Assembly: GCA_034435835.1 (NCBI GenBank)
Contig: DAOTWF010000017.1
Span: forward strand, 62,001 to 126,000
Source of the DNA: CALJTV01 sp034435835
GTDB lineage: Bacteria > Chloroflexota > Dehalococcoidia > GIF9 > UBA5629
Length of the DNA: 64,000 nucleotides
Direction of reading: 5' to 3'
The translations under genes were made by a program, and so were the position numbers. Numbering within the stretch: the stretch's first letter is position 1; each line of letters starts with the position of its first letter. The notes beneath the pieces were generated by a model. The model did no database searches and had not been told where the DNA came from. It saw nothing but the letters and a program-made list of their open reading frames with translations. Shown here piece by piece: positions 26,047 through 35,223 of this stretch.

Positions 26047-26916
26047 TCACCTGCGGTAGACGCCGATGATTTCGAAGCCTTCAGGGATACGGTGCTCCCT
26101 AGTCAACCGTTCGGCGTGAAAGCCTTCAAGTTGCCACTTGCCTTCCCAGCCCATCTCCCGCGCCGCCAAATAAAAATGGCACATGGCGATGCCCACATCC
26201 AGCCGGTAATAATGTTTGCCCTGGCGCACGCTGGCATATCGTCCGGCAGCATCAGCCAGCGCCACCACCTCGCTTTCAGTCACCAGAAAACGCCACGGCT
26301 GGGTGTTCGCCCAGGAAGGCGCCAGCCGGGCACACTCCAGCGCCTCCAGGAGCACCTCGTTCTGCGTCTCAAGCGGCTCACCCCATACCTTACCGAAAGC
26401 TATCGCACTTAAAGGCTTGCGCCTGCCGAAGTCCCGGGCACCTATCTTGATAATGTTTCTGGCAAACCTTCCATAAAACGATGTGTCCGGATAGCCAAGC
26501 GGCGTTAAGGCGATGACCCGCTCTCCCATCTTTAAGTCCATCAGCTCGCCGATGCTCGCCTCGGTGAACATGCCGCCGATCCAGCAGGTGCCCAGACCCT
26601 TTTCGGTGGCACACAGCACCAGTTGCTCCATGCGGAACCCCATGTTTTCCATAAAGTGCGGCTTCTCCTGAGAGGTGGCAACGATGAAATGCGGTGCCGA
26701 GCCGAAGAGCCAGCGCCCACCGGTGAGCATCGTCATACGCTCGGCTATCACCCTGCCCTCGGTGAATAGATGAAAATGCACCGCGATCTCCGGAGCCAGC
26801 GCCACTGACTTCTCACCAGCCTTCATCACTGCCTCAAGCACCTCGTCGGCGACCCCCTGCGAAAGGTAGTGCCGGATGCTCCTGCGGCGGCGGATGATGT
26901 CACGAATGTCAGCCAT
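26047..26916 (-). CDS. Double-domain nitroreductase-family protein
   Basis: A 289-residue protein starting DIRDIIRRRRSIRHYLSQGV, the classic FMN-nitroreductase N-terminus. A first fold copy contains LVLCATEKGLGTCWIGG; a second half-copy contains LECARLAPSWANTQPWRFLVT near residue 192, the usual substrate/FMN motif. This rearranged two-lobed form is common in Clostridia, Chloroflexi and archaea (TM-nitroreductase class). It reduces unknown substrates with NAD(P)H, and physiological function is not predicted. Its start is 8 bp from the stop of the giant activase gene, same strand, so they are probably co-transcribed. Confidence 0.85.
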   Translation of the reverse strand: MADIRDIIRRRRSIRHYLSQGVADEVLEAVMKAGEKSVALAPEIAVHFHLFTEGRVIAERMTMLTGGRWLFGSAPHFIVATSQEKPHFMENMGFRMEQLVLCATEKGLGTCWIGGMFTEASIGELMDLKMGERVIALTPLGYPDTSFYGRFARNIIKIGARDFGRRKPLSAIAFGKVWGEPLETQNEVLLEALECARLAPSWANTQPWRFLVTESEVVALADAAGRYASVRQGKHYYRLDVGIAMCHFYLAAREMGWEGKWQLEGFHAERLTREHRIPEGFEIIGVYRR

Positions 26917-26924
26917 AGCTCATT

Positions 26925-29900
26925 TCAAGCTGCGCCCACCCCGGACGGCACCCCTGCCCTGCGGGCACAGAACTTTATCAGCTCGGCGAAGCTGTTTATC
27001 TTCGCCAGATTGTTGGTCTCCGGGAAGCCATCGTAGGTGAGGCTGATCCAGGGCTTGTGGTAGAGCAAACTCAACTTTTCCGCCATCGCTGCCACAATGC
27101 CGCCGGGCATGCAGCCGTGGGGCATCACCGAGATGACGCCGGCGAATTTGGGGTTCTCCAGCCACTCCACACCGCCGCCGATGCTGAGCACCGCCTCGCT
27201 GCCACACTTCGGCGAAAGATAACGGCTGGTAAGTTCTAGTATTTCGGTCACCGCCGGCTCAACGATGTCCAGCACCTCGTGGCAGTGTCGGGCAAGCGAA
27301 TGCTCGTCGCGCTCCTGAATGCGCTTCTTAATGTAGCTGACGATGGCTTTGCCCCAATTTCTGTCCATCACAGCGTCCTCCAAGTGGCGGTGGTAGATGT
27401 ACTTCAACCATTCGCCCACCGGCGAGACCACCACCTCCAGCCCCGCCGCCTCACAAGCCCCCACCAGGTCGTTGTTGCTGAACCTGTTGGAGCGGAGGTA
27501 AATCTCGCCGTTTATACCCACCAGCGGCCTTCGCGGCAGCGAGGTGTCGATTACTCCCCTGAATGCGGTAGCCGCTTCTCTAAGCAGGTCACCGAACGGC
27601 TCCTTTTTGCGGATGCGTTCTAAAATACGTGTTTTGTACTCCTCGAATAAACTCTCAGCGGCGCCGCGCTCTTTCTCGTAAGGGCGAGTGCGCCACAGGA
27701 GCTTTTCCAGATGGTCGATGGCGACTATCCCCCGCCACGCCAGCCGCTCGAAGTCACGTCCTAGGTTTATATCACGGTAGGCGTTGTTGGAGACGGTGGT
27801 ACGGATGGGGAACTCGAAGCCGAGGTCTTTGAGCGCCCGCATGTGTTCGATGGCATATTTGCCGAAGCGACAGGGACCGTAAGAGCCAGCGGTAAAGCCC
27901 TCGTACTCGTCCAGCCGGTGATGGTTGTCATAGCAAAACTTGAGCAAGTCGCCCAGCGTCACCCTATATGGAAGGCACTCGGTTCCGGAGGTTATCTGGT
28001 TTGCCAGCAGGAGGTTGCGGTCGTCAGGCTCGGGCAGCACCAGTACCCTGGCACCACAGGCCTCCATGGCGGCGGCTATCGCCTCCACGTGGGTACACAT
28101 GCGGTGGACTACCAGCGTCTTCTGCTCGGTGCGCACAAAGGGCATGGTGCCCCGGTATATGTCTTTCGGCTCCGACCTCTGCTCCCTGGCAGCTTTGGCA
28201 TAGCCGGTAATGGTGTCCACAAAGGCTTCCAGACGGGTGACTATACCCGCCTCGGCGGCGTGCTCGTCTATCTCAAGCTGCCCCAGAGGCTTTCCACCCA
28301 TGATATCTTCAACAATTCTGAGTATGAAGGAGTTGGGACCGCAGCCAAAGTTGGTCACCACCAGACCGAACAGCTGCGGGTCGGACTCCACAATGGCGGC
28401 ACCAGCGATGTGCCGGCTCTCCCACGCCCAGTAAGGACGGTCACTGTACTTCCTCACATCAACGGAGTCAAGCGGCAGGAAGTCAAGCGGCACCGGAACC
28501 ACGCCCAAGTGCGCCAGTGTCTCAGCGATGCCCAGGTTGGCACCCGAGTCCTGCGACATATATGACCGGGTGAAGATGACCACCCCCAGCCTACCGCTTC
28601 TGCGCAGCTCTTCCAGCAGCCTCTTCCCCAGAGCCGCCTTTTCCGCCTCAAATTGTTGCTGTGCCTCGATGCCAGCAAGCGCTGCCTTCCTCCCGGCGCT
28701 GCGGCTGAATCCCATCCTCACAGCGACATCCGCCAGGCTCTCGATGGTATCATCGTAGCCACGGCTGAAATCGGTGAAGGGGATGAGCAGCCGCTCACCG
28801 ATGTCAAGCACCTGCCTGACGATGAATGGCGAAGCCTGCACCAGCGGGCAGGCATATTTCTGGTTCTCAGCCCCCTCTTTCCTGCCCAGGCGGATGGCAC
28901 AGGGATAGAGGATGAAGTCCACCTTGTCTTTCAGGCTATCAGCATGTCCGTGTACCAGCTTTAGCGGGAAACAGCTATCGGTATAGCTCAGTTCCACCGA
29001 CCTCTCGATGATCTCTTTGTTCGTCTTCGGCGATAGCACCACCCGCACGTTAAGCGCATTGAGGAAACCGAGCAGCAACGGTAGATAGTCATAGACGTAA
29101 AGTGCCCTAGGGATGCCCACCACCGGTCCCCTGCCCTCTCCCTCGCGGTACTCCTTCAGGAGCAGCCGCTCGCGCTCGTCGAAACAGGTGCTTATTCGCT
29201 CGCGGCTGATGGCGCTATCATAGCGGTCGCAGCGGCTGCCGTAGAAGGTCGGCTTTTCGTTGGGAAGCTGCATCCGGGTGATGGTGCAGTTGTTGTCACA
29301 GCCCTTGCAGACGAAGGTGGAGAAGCTATACTGACCCTCTATCACTCGCTGAAAGCCTTTGAAGCGGGACTTCCCCCCCGCCATCTGTTCCTTAGCCAAC
29401 AGGGCAGCGCCGATGGCGCCGCTGACCTCCTTGTGCTCAGCCACTATCAACTGCTTGTCTTTGAGCTGTTCGCAGAAGGCAGCGACCACCGCCTGGTTGT
29501 AGAAAACGGCGCCGGTGAGGATTACCTTGCTGCCCAGCTTCTTGGTGCCCACCACCTTGGAGAGGTAGTTTTTGGCGATGGAGTTAGCCAGACTGGCGGT
29601 GATGACCTCCATGGGGACGTTGTCCTGCTGTACCGAAGCCACCGCCTGTCCCATGAAGGCAGCGCACCTGGTGCCTAAGTCTATGGTGTACGGTGCAGAA
29701 AATGCCAGCCGGGCAAACTCGCCGTCCTTCACCGAGACGCCAAGCATCTCGGCAAGCTCGTCTATAAAGCTCCCGGTGCCGGCAGCGCAGGCCTTGTTCA
29801 TCTCATAGTCCACCACAGTGCCATGCCGCTTGAGCACCAGCTTGGAGTCCTGACCGCCGATCTCGATGATATCGGCATCCGGGTCTATCTCCGCCGCTGC

Positions 29901-31079
29901 CCTCGTCTGGGCGGTTATCTCGTTCTTGATCAGGTCGGCACCGATGAGGCTGCCGATGAGATACCTGCCAGAACCGGTGACGCCTGCGCCGAGCACGGTG
30001 ACCTTATCGGCGCCCTTCCTGAGCAGATTGCGGAAGACCTCCTTCACCGCCTCCACGGGCCTGCCTGCGGTCATCAGGTAGTGTTTTGCCAGCACCTGCT
30101 TTCCCGTCTCGTCCAGTATCACCGCCTTGGTGCTGGTGGAGCCCACGTCCACGCCGAGATAGCCGGCGCAGGGGGCGGTGATCACCGGGTCAACAGCGGA
30201 CTGAACGCCACCCATCGGTTGGAGCGGCAACAACCTGAAGTAGCGCTGCTCGGCATTGGCAGGCACGGGGGGGACAACTCTGGAGCTCTTTCCCCGGGAG
30301 AGCAGGGCGGCGCCGACGGCTTCGATGTGCAAGTAGTCCTCAGGGACCTTGATGCTGACCGGGTAGCCGTTCCTCTGGGAGATGAGCTCGTTTAAGGCTT
30401 TAATGATGGCAGCATTGGCGGCGACGCCGCCGACGAAGTAGACGGGCTCGCGGAAGGCTCCCTTCTTCAGCGATACCACCATGCGGGCTATGCTCTCGCA
30501 CAGAGCATAGAGCATCGCCTCCACAGGGGCGCCCTTCTGCTGGAGGTGGATGAGGTCGGTCTTGGCGAACACGCTGCACCGGGCGGCGATGCGGGGAGGC
30601 GTGTCCTCACAGGCGAGCGCCAGCTTGGCGAACTCCTCCAAGTTGATACCCAGACGGTAAGCCTGCTGCTCTAAGAATCTACCGGTGCCGGCGGCGCAGA
30701 GCGGGTTTGCCGCCACCTTCCACGGCTTATTCAGACCGTCCTCAAGCTCGATGACCAGCGCCGTCTGTCCGCCGATCTGGATGATGGTGCTGACGTCGGA
30801 ATGGCGGTGGAGGAGTCCGTAGGCGATAGCCAGCGGGCTGGTATACTCCGACCAGTTAAGCTCCTTAGGTATCAGCCCTTTGTTCGAACCGCTGATGCCA
30901 GCGGCGGAGATTTCCTCGAAAGCCACCTTATGACTGAGGCGCCTGAGCAAAGAGCTTATGGCGGCGCCGGGGCTGGAGGTCACCTTCTCTGCATCCAGCC
31001 ACAGCACCCTGCCCCCCTCATCGGCGAGCGCCAGCTTGGCGTTCACCGAGCCGATATCAAGTCCTAGAGAGTACGACAT
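26925..31079 (-). CDS. Giant acyl-CoA dehydratase activase: two BcrAD/BadFG ATPase domains plus DUF2229 and HgdB-like region
   Basis: A 1384-residue protein. ATPase domain 1 (residues 1-265) starts LGLDIGSVNAKLAL and contains NPLCAAGTGRF, with Cys128 as cluster ligand. ATPase domain 2 (about 307-570) repeats this with LGVDVGSTSTKAVIL and KACAAGTGSFIDEL. A Cys-rich link follows (CKGCDNNC). The rest is DUF2229 and a HgdB/BcrB-like portion (VVGIPRALYVYDYLPLL; SGTECLPYRVTLGD). These proteins are ATP-driven one-electron activators related to 2-hydroxyglutaryl-CoA dehydratase and benzoyl-CoA reductase; the fused form is of unknown substrate. The separate catalytic subunits BcrB/C are not in this window. 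It is followed by the nitroreductase gene. Confidence 0.88.
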   Translation of the reverse strand: MSYSLGLDIGSVNAKLALADEGGRVLWLDAEKVTSSPGAAISSLLRRLSHKVAFEEISAAGISGSNKGLIPKELNWSEYTSPLAIAYGLLHRHSDVSTIIQIGGQTALVIELEDGLNKPWKVAANPLCAAGTGRFLEQQAYRLGINLEEFAKLALACEDTPPRIAARCSVFAKTDLIHLQQKGAPVEAMLYALCESIARMVVSLKKGAFREPVYFVGGVAANAAIIKALNELISQRNGYPVSIKVPEDYLHIEAVGAALLSRGKSSRVVPPVPANAEQRYFRLLPLQPMGGVQSAVDPVITAPCAGYLGVDVGSTSTKAVILDETGKQVLAKHYLMTAGRPVEAVKEVFRNLLRKGADKVTVLGAGVTGSGRYLIGSLIGADLIKNEITAQTRAAAEIDPDADIIEIGGQDSKLVLKRHGTVVDYEMNKACAAGTGSFIDELAEMLGVSVKDGEFARLAFSAPYTIDLGTRCAAFMGQAVASVQQDNVPMEVITASLANSIAKNYLSKVVGTKKLGSKVILTGAVFYNQAVVAAFCEQLKDKQLIVAEHKEVSGAIGAALLAKEQMAGGKSRFKGFQRVIEGQYSFSTFVCKGCDNNCTITRMQLPNEKPTFYGSRCDRYDSAISRERISTCFDERERLLLKEYREGEGRGPVVGIPRALYVYDYLPLLLGFLNALNVRVVLSPKTNKEIIERSVELSYTDSCFPLKLVHGHADSLKDKVDFILYPCAIRLGRKEGAENQKYACPLVQASPFIVRQVLDIGERLLIPFTDFSRGYDDTIESLADVAVRMGFSRSAGRKAALAGIEAQQQFEAEKAALGKRLLEELRRSGRLGVVIFTRSYMSQDSGANLGIAETLAHLGVVPVPLDFLPLDSVDVRKYSDRPYWAWESRHIAGAAIVESDPQLFGLVVTNFGCGPNSFILRIVEDIMGGKPLGQLEIDEHAAEAGIVTRLEAFVDTITGYAKAAREQRSEPKDIYRGTMPFVRTEQKTLVVHRMCTHVEAIAAAMEACGARVLVLPEPDDRNLLLANQITSGTECLPYRVTLGDLLKFCYDNHHRLDEYEGFTAGSYGPCRFGKYAIEHMRALKDLGFEFPIRTTVSNNAYRDINLGRDFERLAWRGIVAIDHLEKLLWRTRPYEKERGAAESLFEEYKTRILERIRKKEPFGDLLREAATAFRGVIDTSLPRRPLVGINGEIYLRSNRFSNNDLVGACEAAGLEVVVSPVGEWLKYIYHRHLEDAVMDRNWGKAIVSYIKKRIQERDEHSLARHCHEVLDIVEPAVTEILELTSRYLSPKCGSEAVLSIGGGVEWLENPKFAGVISVMPHGCMPGGIVAAMAEKLSLLYHKPWISLTYDGFPETNNLAKINSFAELIKFCARRAGVPSGVGAA

Positions 31080-31169
31080 CGTTCAAAATGCGGGATGTTG
31101 CCGCAGCAACCCTTCCGCCCTAATATTATAGCAGACCGCGATCAACCCCCTGCCGCTTTGAGAGGGGTA

Positions 31170-31958
31170 CTAGTCCTCGCCTAGCAGATGGCTCCTCACC
31201 TTGTCATAGCCCGGCGGGTGCTGGGAGGGGTACCTCATGAAGGAGGGCACAGGGTAACGGAACACGCCAGTCTGGTAGCCAGCCTGCAAGCCCTGGATGG
31301 TCTTCTCCACCTTGCTCATGGGTATGGAGAAGGCGCACTCGTGGTCCTGGGGGTGCCCGATGATCCTCTCCCCGGTACCCACAATGGCGAACTGGGCTTC
31401 GTCCGTCTGGATGGTGCGGGTGATGTAGGTGGTGCATCCCGCCCCAGCTGCCAGCGCCGTCTGGACATTTGGCTTGCCCGTGCCCATCAGGTAGCCGGAG
31501 AGCAACACCCATATCTGTGCCGGGCTGCCGTAGGTGAGGATAAGGTGGGGCTCGAAGTTGCAGCGGTGCAGCGGCGCTATCAGCGCATATTTATATTTGC
31601 CGTACTCGAATTTGGGCAGGTTCTGGATGCTGGCTGCCGCCTGCTCCTTGGTCATCCCCCATAGCCCCAAAGACGCCTGCAGACTGCCATCGGCGACGTC
31701 CGGAAGAAGCGGCAGAAATCCCAGGCTGATGCCGGCGATGTAGCAGCTCTGATACTTGTCCACAGCTATCGTCCAGCCGTACCTCCGCGCCATGGTCACC
31801 GCATGGCACAGCGAGATGTTAAAGCCCAAGTCCTTCTGTGATGTTCGGGTCTTTTCCGGAAGCTCGCCCTCCGAGGCACACATCCGTATTGCCAGCGGGA
31901 AGGTCTGCGGCTTCAGGTACTGTTCCCACGCCGCCTGCACCTGTTTTGTATCTATCAT
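31170..31958 (-). CDS. DUF169 family protein
   Basis: A 262-residue protein with the DUF169 layout: N-terminal LKPQTFPLAIRMC, the Cys/His block NISLCHAVTMARRYGW near residue 48, and the later segment GTGERIIGHPQDHECAFSIP near residue 192. DUF169 proteins are frequent in anaerobes (methanogens, Dehalococcoidia, Desulfuromonads) and often lie near redox genes. The function is not established; conserved Cys and His suggest metal or Fe-S binding. It sits 90 bp upstream of the giant activase gene on the same strand and is divergent from the SPL-type radical SAM gene. Confidence 0.85.
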   Translation of the reverse strand: MIDTKQVQAAWEQYLKPQTFPLAIRMCASEGELPEKTRTSQKDLGFNISLCHAVTMARRYGWTIAVDKYQSCYIAGISLGFLPLLPDVADGSLQASLGLWGMTKEQAAASIQNLPKFEYGKYKYALIAPLHRCNFEPHLILTYGSPAQIWVLLSGYLMGTGKPNVQTALAAGAGCTTYITRTIQTDEAQFAIVGTGERIIGHPQDHECAFSIPMSKVEKTIQGLQAGYQTGVFRYPVPSFMRYPSQHPPGYDKVRSHLLGED

Positions 31959-32033
31959 AGCTCTATCTCCTCTTTACTATCTGCTTGGTGTCATTATAGC
32001 CCCCGTGGTACAATCACTCAACCGCGAGGGCAA

Positions 32034-32777
32034 ATGAAGGTCAGGGAGGTCTTGGTCAGGGTCATACTGTCTAAATCGAAGGTGTTCGACTATGTGGTGA
32101 ATCCCTATGTGGGCTGCCAGCATGGCTGTGCTTACTGCTACGCTAGGTTTATGAAGAGGTTCACCGGGCACAGCGAGCCCTGGGGTGAGTTCGTGGATGT
32201 GAAGGTAAACGCGCCAGACCTGCTCCCGCGGCAGATAGCAAGGGCGAAGCCGGGCAGGGTGTGGGTGAGCGGCGTCTGCGACCCTTACCAGCCGCTGGAA
32301 GGTAGATACCGGCTCACCAGAAAGTGCCTCGAGATACTTGTCCAGCACCGCTGGGAGGTCACCGTCCAGACCAAGTCGCCGCTGGTGCTGCGAGATATCG
32401 ACCTGCTGCAAGGCGCACCTGGGATAGAGGTCGGCTTCAGCATCACCACCGCCGATGAAAATATCAGGAAGCTGTTCGAGCCCAAGGCACCGCCCATCGA
32501 GGAAAGGCTTGGGGCGCTTAAGGAACTCCACCGCGCCGGCGTCAGGACGTTCGCTATGATAGCGCCGCTTTTACCCGGTGCCGAGGGGCTCCCCGCCAGG
32601 CTCAACGGGAAGGTGGACTATGTGTTAATAGACAGGATGAACTACCATTATGCCGACTGGCTCTACCGCAAGCAGGATATTGAAAGCGCCCTGAGCGATG
32701 GTTTCTTCTATACTAAAGCGAGGGGGCTTGCCACCGCCCTTGCCGTGCAGGGCATCGAGTGCCAGGTACTTTTCTGA
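32034..32777 (+). CDS. SPL-like radical SAM protein
   Basis: A 247-residue protein with the cluster motif CQHGCAYCYARF near residue 28 (C-x3-C-x2-C) and the downstream strands GRVWVSGVCDPYQPLE and VTVQTKSPLVLRDIDLL, a pattern shared by the spore-photoproduct-lyase-like (SplB/Rv2578c) radical SAM group. The final third is short, with no SPASM or B12 domain. The role is unknown; many family members sit in genomes that do not sporulate. A probable promoter lies between it and the divergent DUF169 gene, and the next gene, AOR, has its own -10 element. Confidence 0.85.
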   Translation: MKVREVLVRVILSKSKVFDYVVNPYVGCQHGCAYCYARFMKRFTGHSEPWGEFVDVKVNAPDLLPRQIARAKPGRVWVSGVCDPYQPLEGRYRLTRKCLEILVQHRWEVTVQTKSPLVLRDIDLLQGAPGIEVGFSITTADENIRKLFEPKAPPIEERLGALKELHRAGVRTFAMIAPLLPGAEGLPARLNGKVDYVLIDRMNYHYADWLYRKQDIESALSDGFFYTKARGLATALAVQGIECQVLF

Positions 32778-32810
32778 CCCCGCTGATGGTAGGGAAAAGG
32801 TAAATGACTG

Positions 32811-32816
32811 TATAAT
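32811..32816 (+). promoter_or_regulatory. Possible -10 element of the second AOR operon
   Basis: A perfect TATAAT, 47 bp before the AOR ATG. No convincing -35 box lies 16-18 bp upstream, so this is a weak call. Confidence 0.3.
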
Positions 32817-32862
32817 AACGGGACAGGCAACAAAATAAGCTGCGCTTGCAGGGAGACGAATT

Positions 32863-34668
32863 ATGGCTGGCGGTTACATGGGAAAAGTGCTCTGGGTGGA
32901 ACTCTCCACAGGAAAGATGGAAGAGGAGCCACTCGTTGAGAAGATGTGCCACGATTTCCTCGGCGGCTATGGCATCGGCGCCAGGATACTCTACAACCGC
33001 ATGAAGCCAGGCGTAGACCCGCTGGGACCTGAGAACATACTGGGCATGCTCACAGGTCCCCTGACCGGCACCCCGGTGCCCACGGGGGCAAGGTACGCCG
33101 TGGTGGCGAAATCGCCGCTCACCGGGACCTGGGGCGACGCCAACTCCGGTGGTGACTTCGGTCCCTACCTCAAGTTCTCCGGCTACGACGGCATCTTTTT
33201 CACCGGCATTTCACCCAAGCCGGTCTACCTGCTCATCGACAACGGTAAGGCTGAACTCCGGGATGCCAGCCATATCTGGGGGAAGGACACCTACGATACT
33301 GAGGACGTTTTACAGGCAGAGCACGGCATGGACAGCCGTGTCTCCTGTATTGGTCCTACCGGCGAGAAAATGTCGCTTATCTCCTGCATCATCACCCAGC
33401 GCGGCTGCGCCGCGGGACGTTCCGGGCTGGGGGCGGTGATGGGCTCCAAGAAGCTCAAGGCGGTGGTGGTGAAGGGAAAACACACAGTACCGCTGGCTGA
33501 TGAAGAAACCCTTGACCGACTGCGCAAGCAGTATCTGGCAGCACTCAACGATAAGCAATCGCCGCGGTATGCATTCACTCAGTCATTCCGCAAGTACGGC
33601 ACCGCCGGTCATGCCGCCCTTTCAGCACACAATGGCGATACCCCGGTAAAGAACTGGGGCGGAATCGGCGTCATCGACTTCCCCGATGTCTCCGGAATTG
33701 AGCCCGAGGCGGTGATAGCTAGGCTGGAAAAGCACATCGGCTGCTGGCACTGTCCTATAGCGTGCGAGGGCGCTTTGAAAGAAGGTGCCGGAGAATACTG
33801 GTACCCCGCGGGCACCCGCCGTCCTGAATACGAGACCATCGGTGTCTTCGGCACCATGTGCCTCAACAACCACACCGAGTCCATAGCCCGAGCCAACTAC
33901 ATCTGCAACAGCTATGGACTGGACACCATCTCCGCCGGCTGCACCATCGCCTTCGCCATCGAATGCTACGAGAACGGCATCATCACCAAGGCGGACACCG
34001 AAGGCATCGAACTCACCTGGGGCAACCACCGCAGCATCCTGGCTGTGCTGGAGAAAATGGCAAGGAAAGAAGGCTTCGGTGCCGTGCTTGCTGATGGCTC
34101 AAAGCTGGCTGCGGAGAGGATCGGGCGTGGTGCCGACCGGTACGCCATACACATCGGCGGGCAGGAGCTGGGGCTTCATGACCCCAAACTGATGCCGCCG
34201 ATGGTAGGACATATGGAGTCAGCGGCAGCGCGCTATCAGATGGACGCCACCCCGGGGCGCCATACACAAGGCTTCGGTCCCAGCGGCTTCCGTAACCACC
34301 TCAGCAACGCCACCGGCGTCTGCTATTTCGGCGGCATCGGTACTGAAATGCTGGCGGACTTCCTTAGCGCCGTGACCGGTTGGGAGTATACTAGAGACGA
34401 GCTATTAAAGACCGCTGAGCGCATCGCCACCTTGAGGCATGTGTTCAACCTCAGGGAAGGAATAAACCCGCTCAAGTGGTATGTACACCCGAGGATAATC
34501 GGTAGGCCGCCCCTCAACGAGGGTCCCCTGGCAATGGTGACCGCCGACATCGAAGCCCAGGTATACTGGAACCTCGGCGCCCTGGACTGGGATCGCCATA
34601 CCACCAAGCCAAGCAAGAGAAAGCTGACGGCGCTTGGCCTTGAGGATGTGATAAAAGACCTGTACTAA
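32863..34668 (+). CDS. Aldehyde:ferredoxin oxidoreductase (tungsten-type), second copy
   Basis: A 601-residue AOR homologue. It starts MAGGYMGKVLWVELSTG and carries GARYAVVAKSPLTGTWGDA and GCAAGRSGLGAVMGSKKLKA in the pterin-binding half. Cluster ligands: CWHCPIAC near residue 297 and a later Cys in TGVCYFGG near residue 487. It differs clearly from the copy at 4621, so the two are old paralogues with different substrates. Its stop TAA overlaps the ATG of a MoaD-like gene (TAATG), showing translational coupling to a possible pterin-sulfur carrier. Confidence 0.92.
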   Translation: MAGGYMGKVLWVELSTGKMEEEPLVEKMCHDFLGGYGIGARILYNRMKPGVDPLGPENILGMLTGPLTGTPVPTGARYAVVAKSPLTGTWGDANSGGDFGPYLKFSGYDGIFFTGISPKPVYLLIDNGKAELRDASHIWGKDTYDTEDVLQAEHGMDSRVSCIGPTGEKMSLISCIITQRGCAAGRSGLGAVMGSKKLKAVVVKGKHTVPLADEETLDRLRKQYLAALNDKQSPRYAFTQSFRKYGTAGHAALSAHNGDTPVKNWGGIGVIDFPDVSGIEPEAVIARLEKHIGCWHCPIACEGALKEGAGEYWYPAGTRRPEYETIGVFGTMCLNNHTESIARANYICNSYGLDTISAGCTIAFAIECYENGIITKADTEGIELTWGNHRSILAVLEKMARKEGFGAVLADGSKLAAERIGRGADRYAIHIGGQELGLHDPKLMPPMVGHMESAAARYQMDATPGRHTQGFGPSGFRNHLSNATGVCYFGGIGTEMLADFLSAVTGWEYTRDELLKTAERIATLRHVFNLREGINPLKWYVHPRIIGRPPLNEGPLAMVTADIEAQVYWNLGALDWDRHTTKPSKRKLTALGLEDVIKDLY

Positions 34669-34967
34669 TGGCTATGGGCGGAGCTGTATTCAACTGCACC
34701 ATTGAGCTCTACGGCATACCCAAGCAGATAACCACCGAGCGCAGGGTGGAGGTGGAACTCGAGGACGGGGTGGGACTTGCCGGGGTGATCGCCGCACTTC
34801 GCCGCAAAATCCCGGCGCTCGATGGCACGGTATTCCACCGCGGCGAGGACAGGCTTTCCGAGTTCTATGCCTTCAACATCAACGGGCGCTTCTATATAGA
34901 CGACAAGGGTATCAGAGTCCACAAAGGGGACCGCATCGCCCTGCTCTCCCTCGCCGCCGGCGGTTGA
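34668..34967 (+). CDS. MoaD/ThiS-family sulfur-carrier protein
   Basis: A 99-residue beta-grasp protein ending LLSLAAGG, the exposed Gly-Gly that is adenylated and thiocarboxylated in MoaD and ThiS. The fold is suggested by VFNCTIELYGIPKQI, GVIAALRRKIPAL and FYAFNINGRFY. The ATG overlaps the AOR stop by one base; a second ATG two codons later (34674) is possible. Stand-alone MoaD copies next to AOR genes are common and could serve molybdo/tungstopterin synthesis or be a partner of the enzyme. Confidence 0.86.
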   Translation: MAMGGAVFNCTIELYGIPKQITTERRVEVELEDGVGLAGVIAALRRKIPALDGTVFHRGEDRLSEFYAFNINGRFYIDDKGIRVHKGDRIALLSLAAGG

Positions 34968-34989
34968 ACTCACACCATTGCTCGAAACT

Positions 34990-35222
34990 ATAGAGGACAT
35001 CCGGGGTACGTGCTCTTTGATGGTTGCCGTAACGGTATAGCGCTACGGACTCACCACTCCCGGGCGCTCAAGAAAGGGCTCAGTCCCACCGAGTCTTCTG
35101 CAAACCAGAAGACAGCCACAGTCGTAGAGTCAAACACATTTAATAAATGCGGCGCCAGAGCCACATTTGCCTAGGAGCCGGTGCCCAGCCGGGGAAACCT
35201 GACTGTCTGATAGCAGACTCTA
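34990..35222. other. Non-coding segment rich in potential hairpins
   Basis: About 230 bp lie between the convergent stops of moaD-like and the TspO-like gene. Visible stems: CCGTA...TACGG (35028-35049 region), GTCTTCTG-CAAAC-CAGAAGAC near 35095-35115 (8 bp perfect), AAATGTGG...CCGCATTT on the minus strand near 35140-35166 with a G-U pair, CCGG...CCGG near 35180-35194, and GTCTG-ATAG-CAGAC near 35205-35218. I do not recognise it as tRNA, RNase P, SRP, tmRNA or a known riboswitch. It may be a structured RNA or a set of terminators. Confidence 0.3.
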
Positions 35223-35223
35223 T

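Noticed and set aside
27843..28565. A 240-residue plus frame opposite the giant activase
   Set aside because: No motif and an implausible composition; a shadow of the 1384-residue gene.
34990..35222. A cobalamin or molybdenum-cofactor riboswitch
   Set aside because: A piece resembling a B12 box (AGCCGGGGAAACCTGACTG) is present, but the other conserved elements are absent and the segment lies between two gene ends, where a riboswitch would control nothing.
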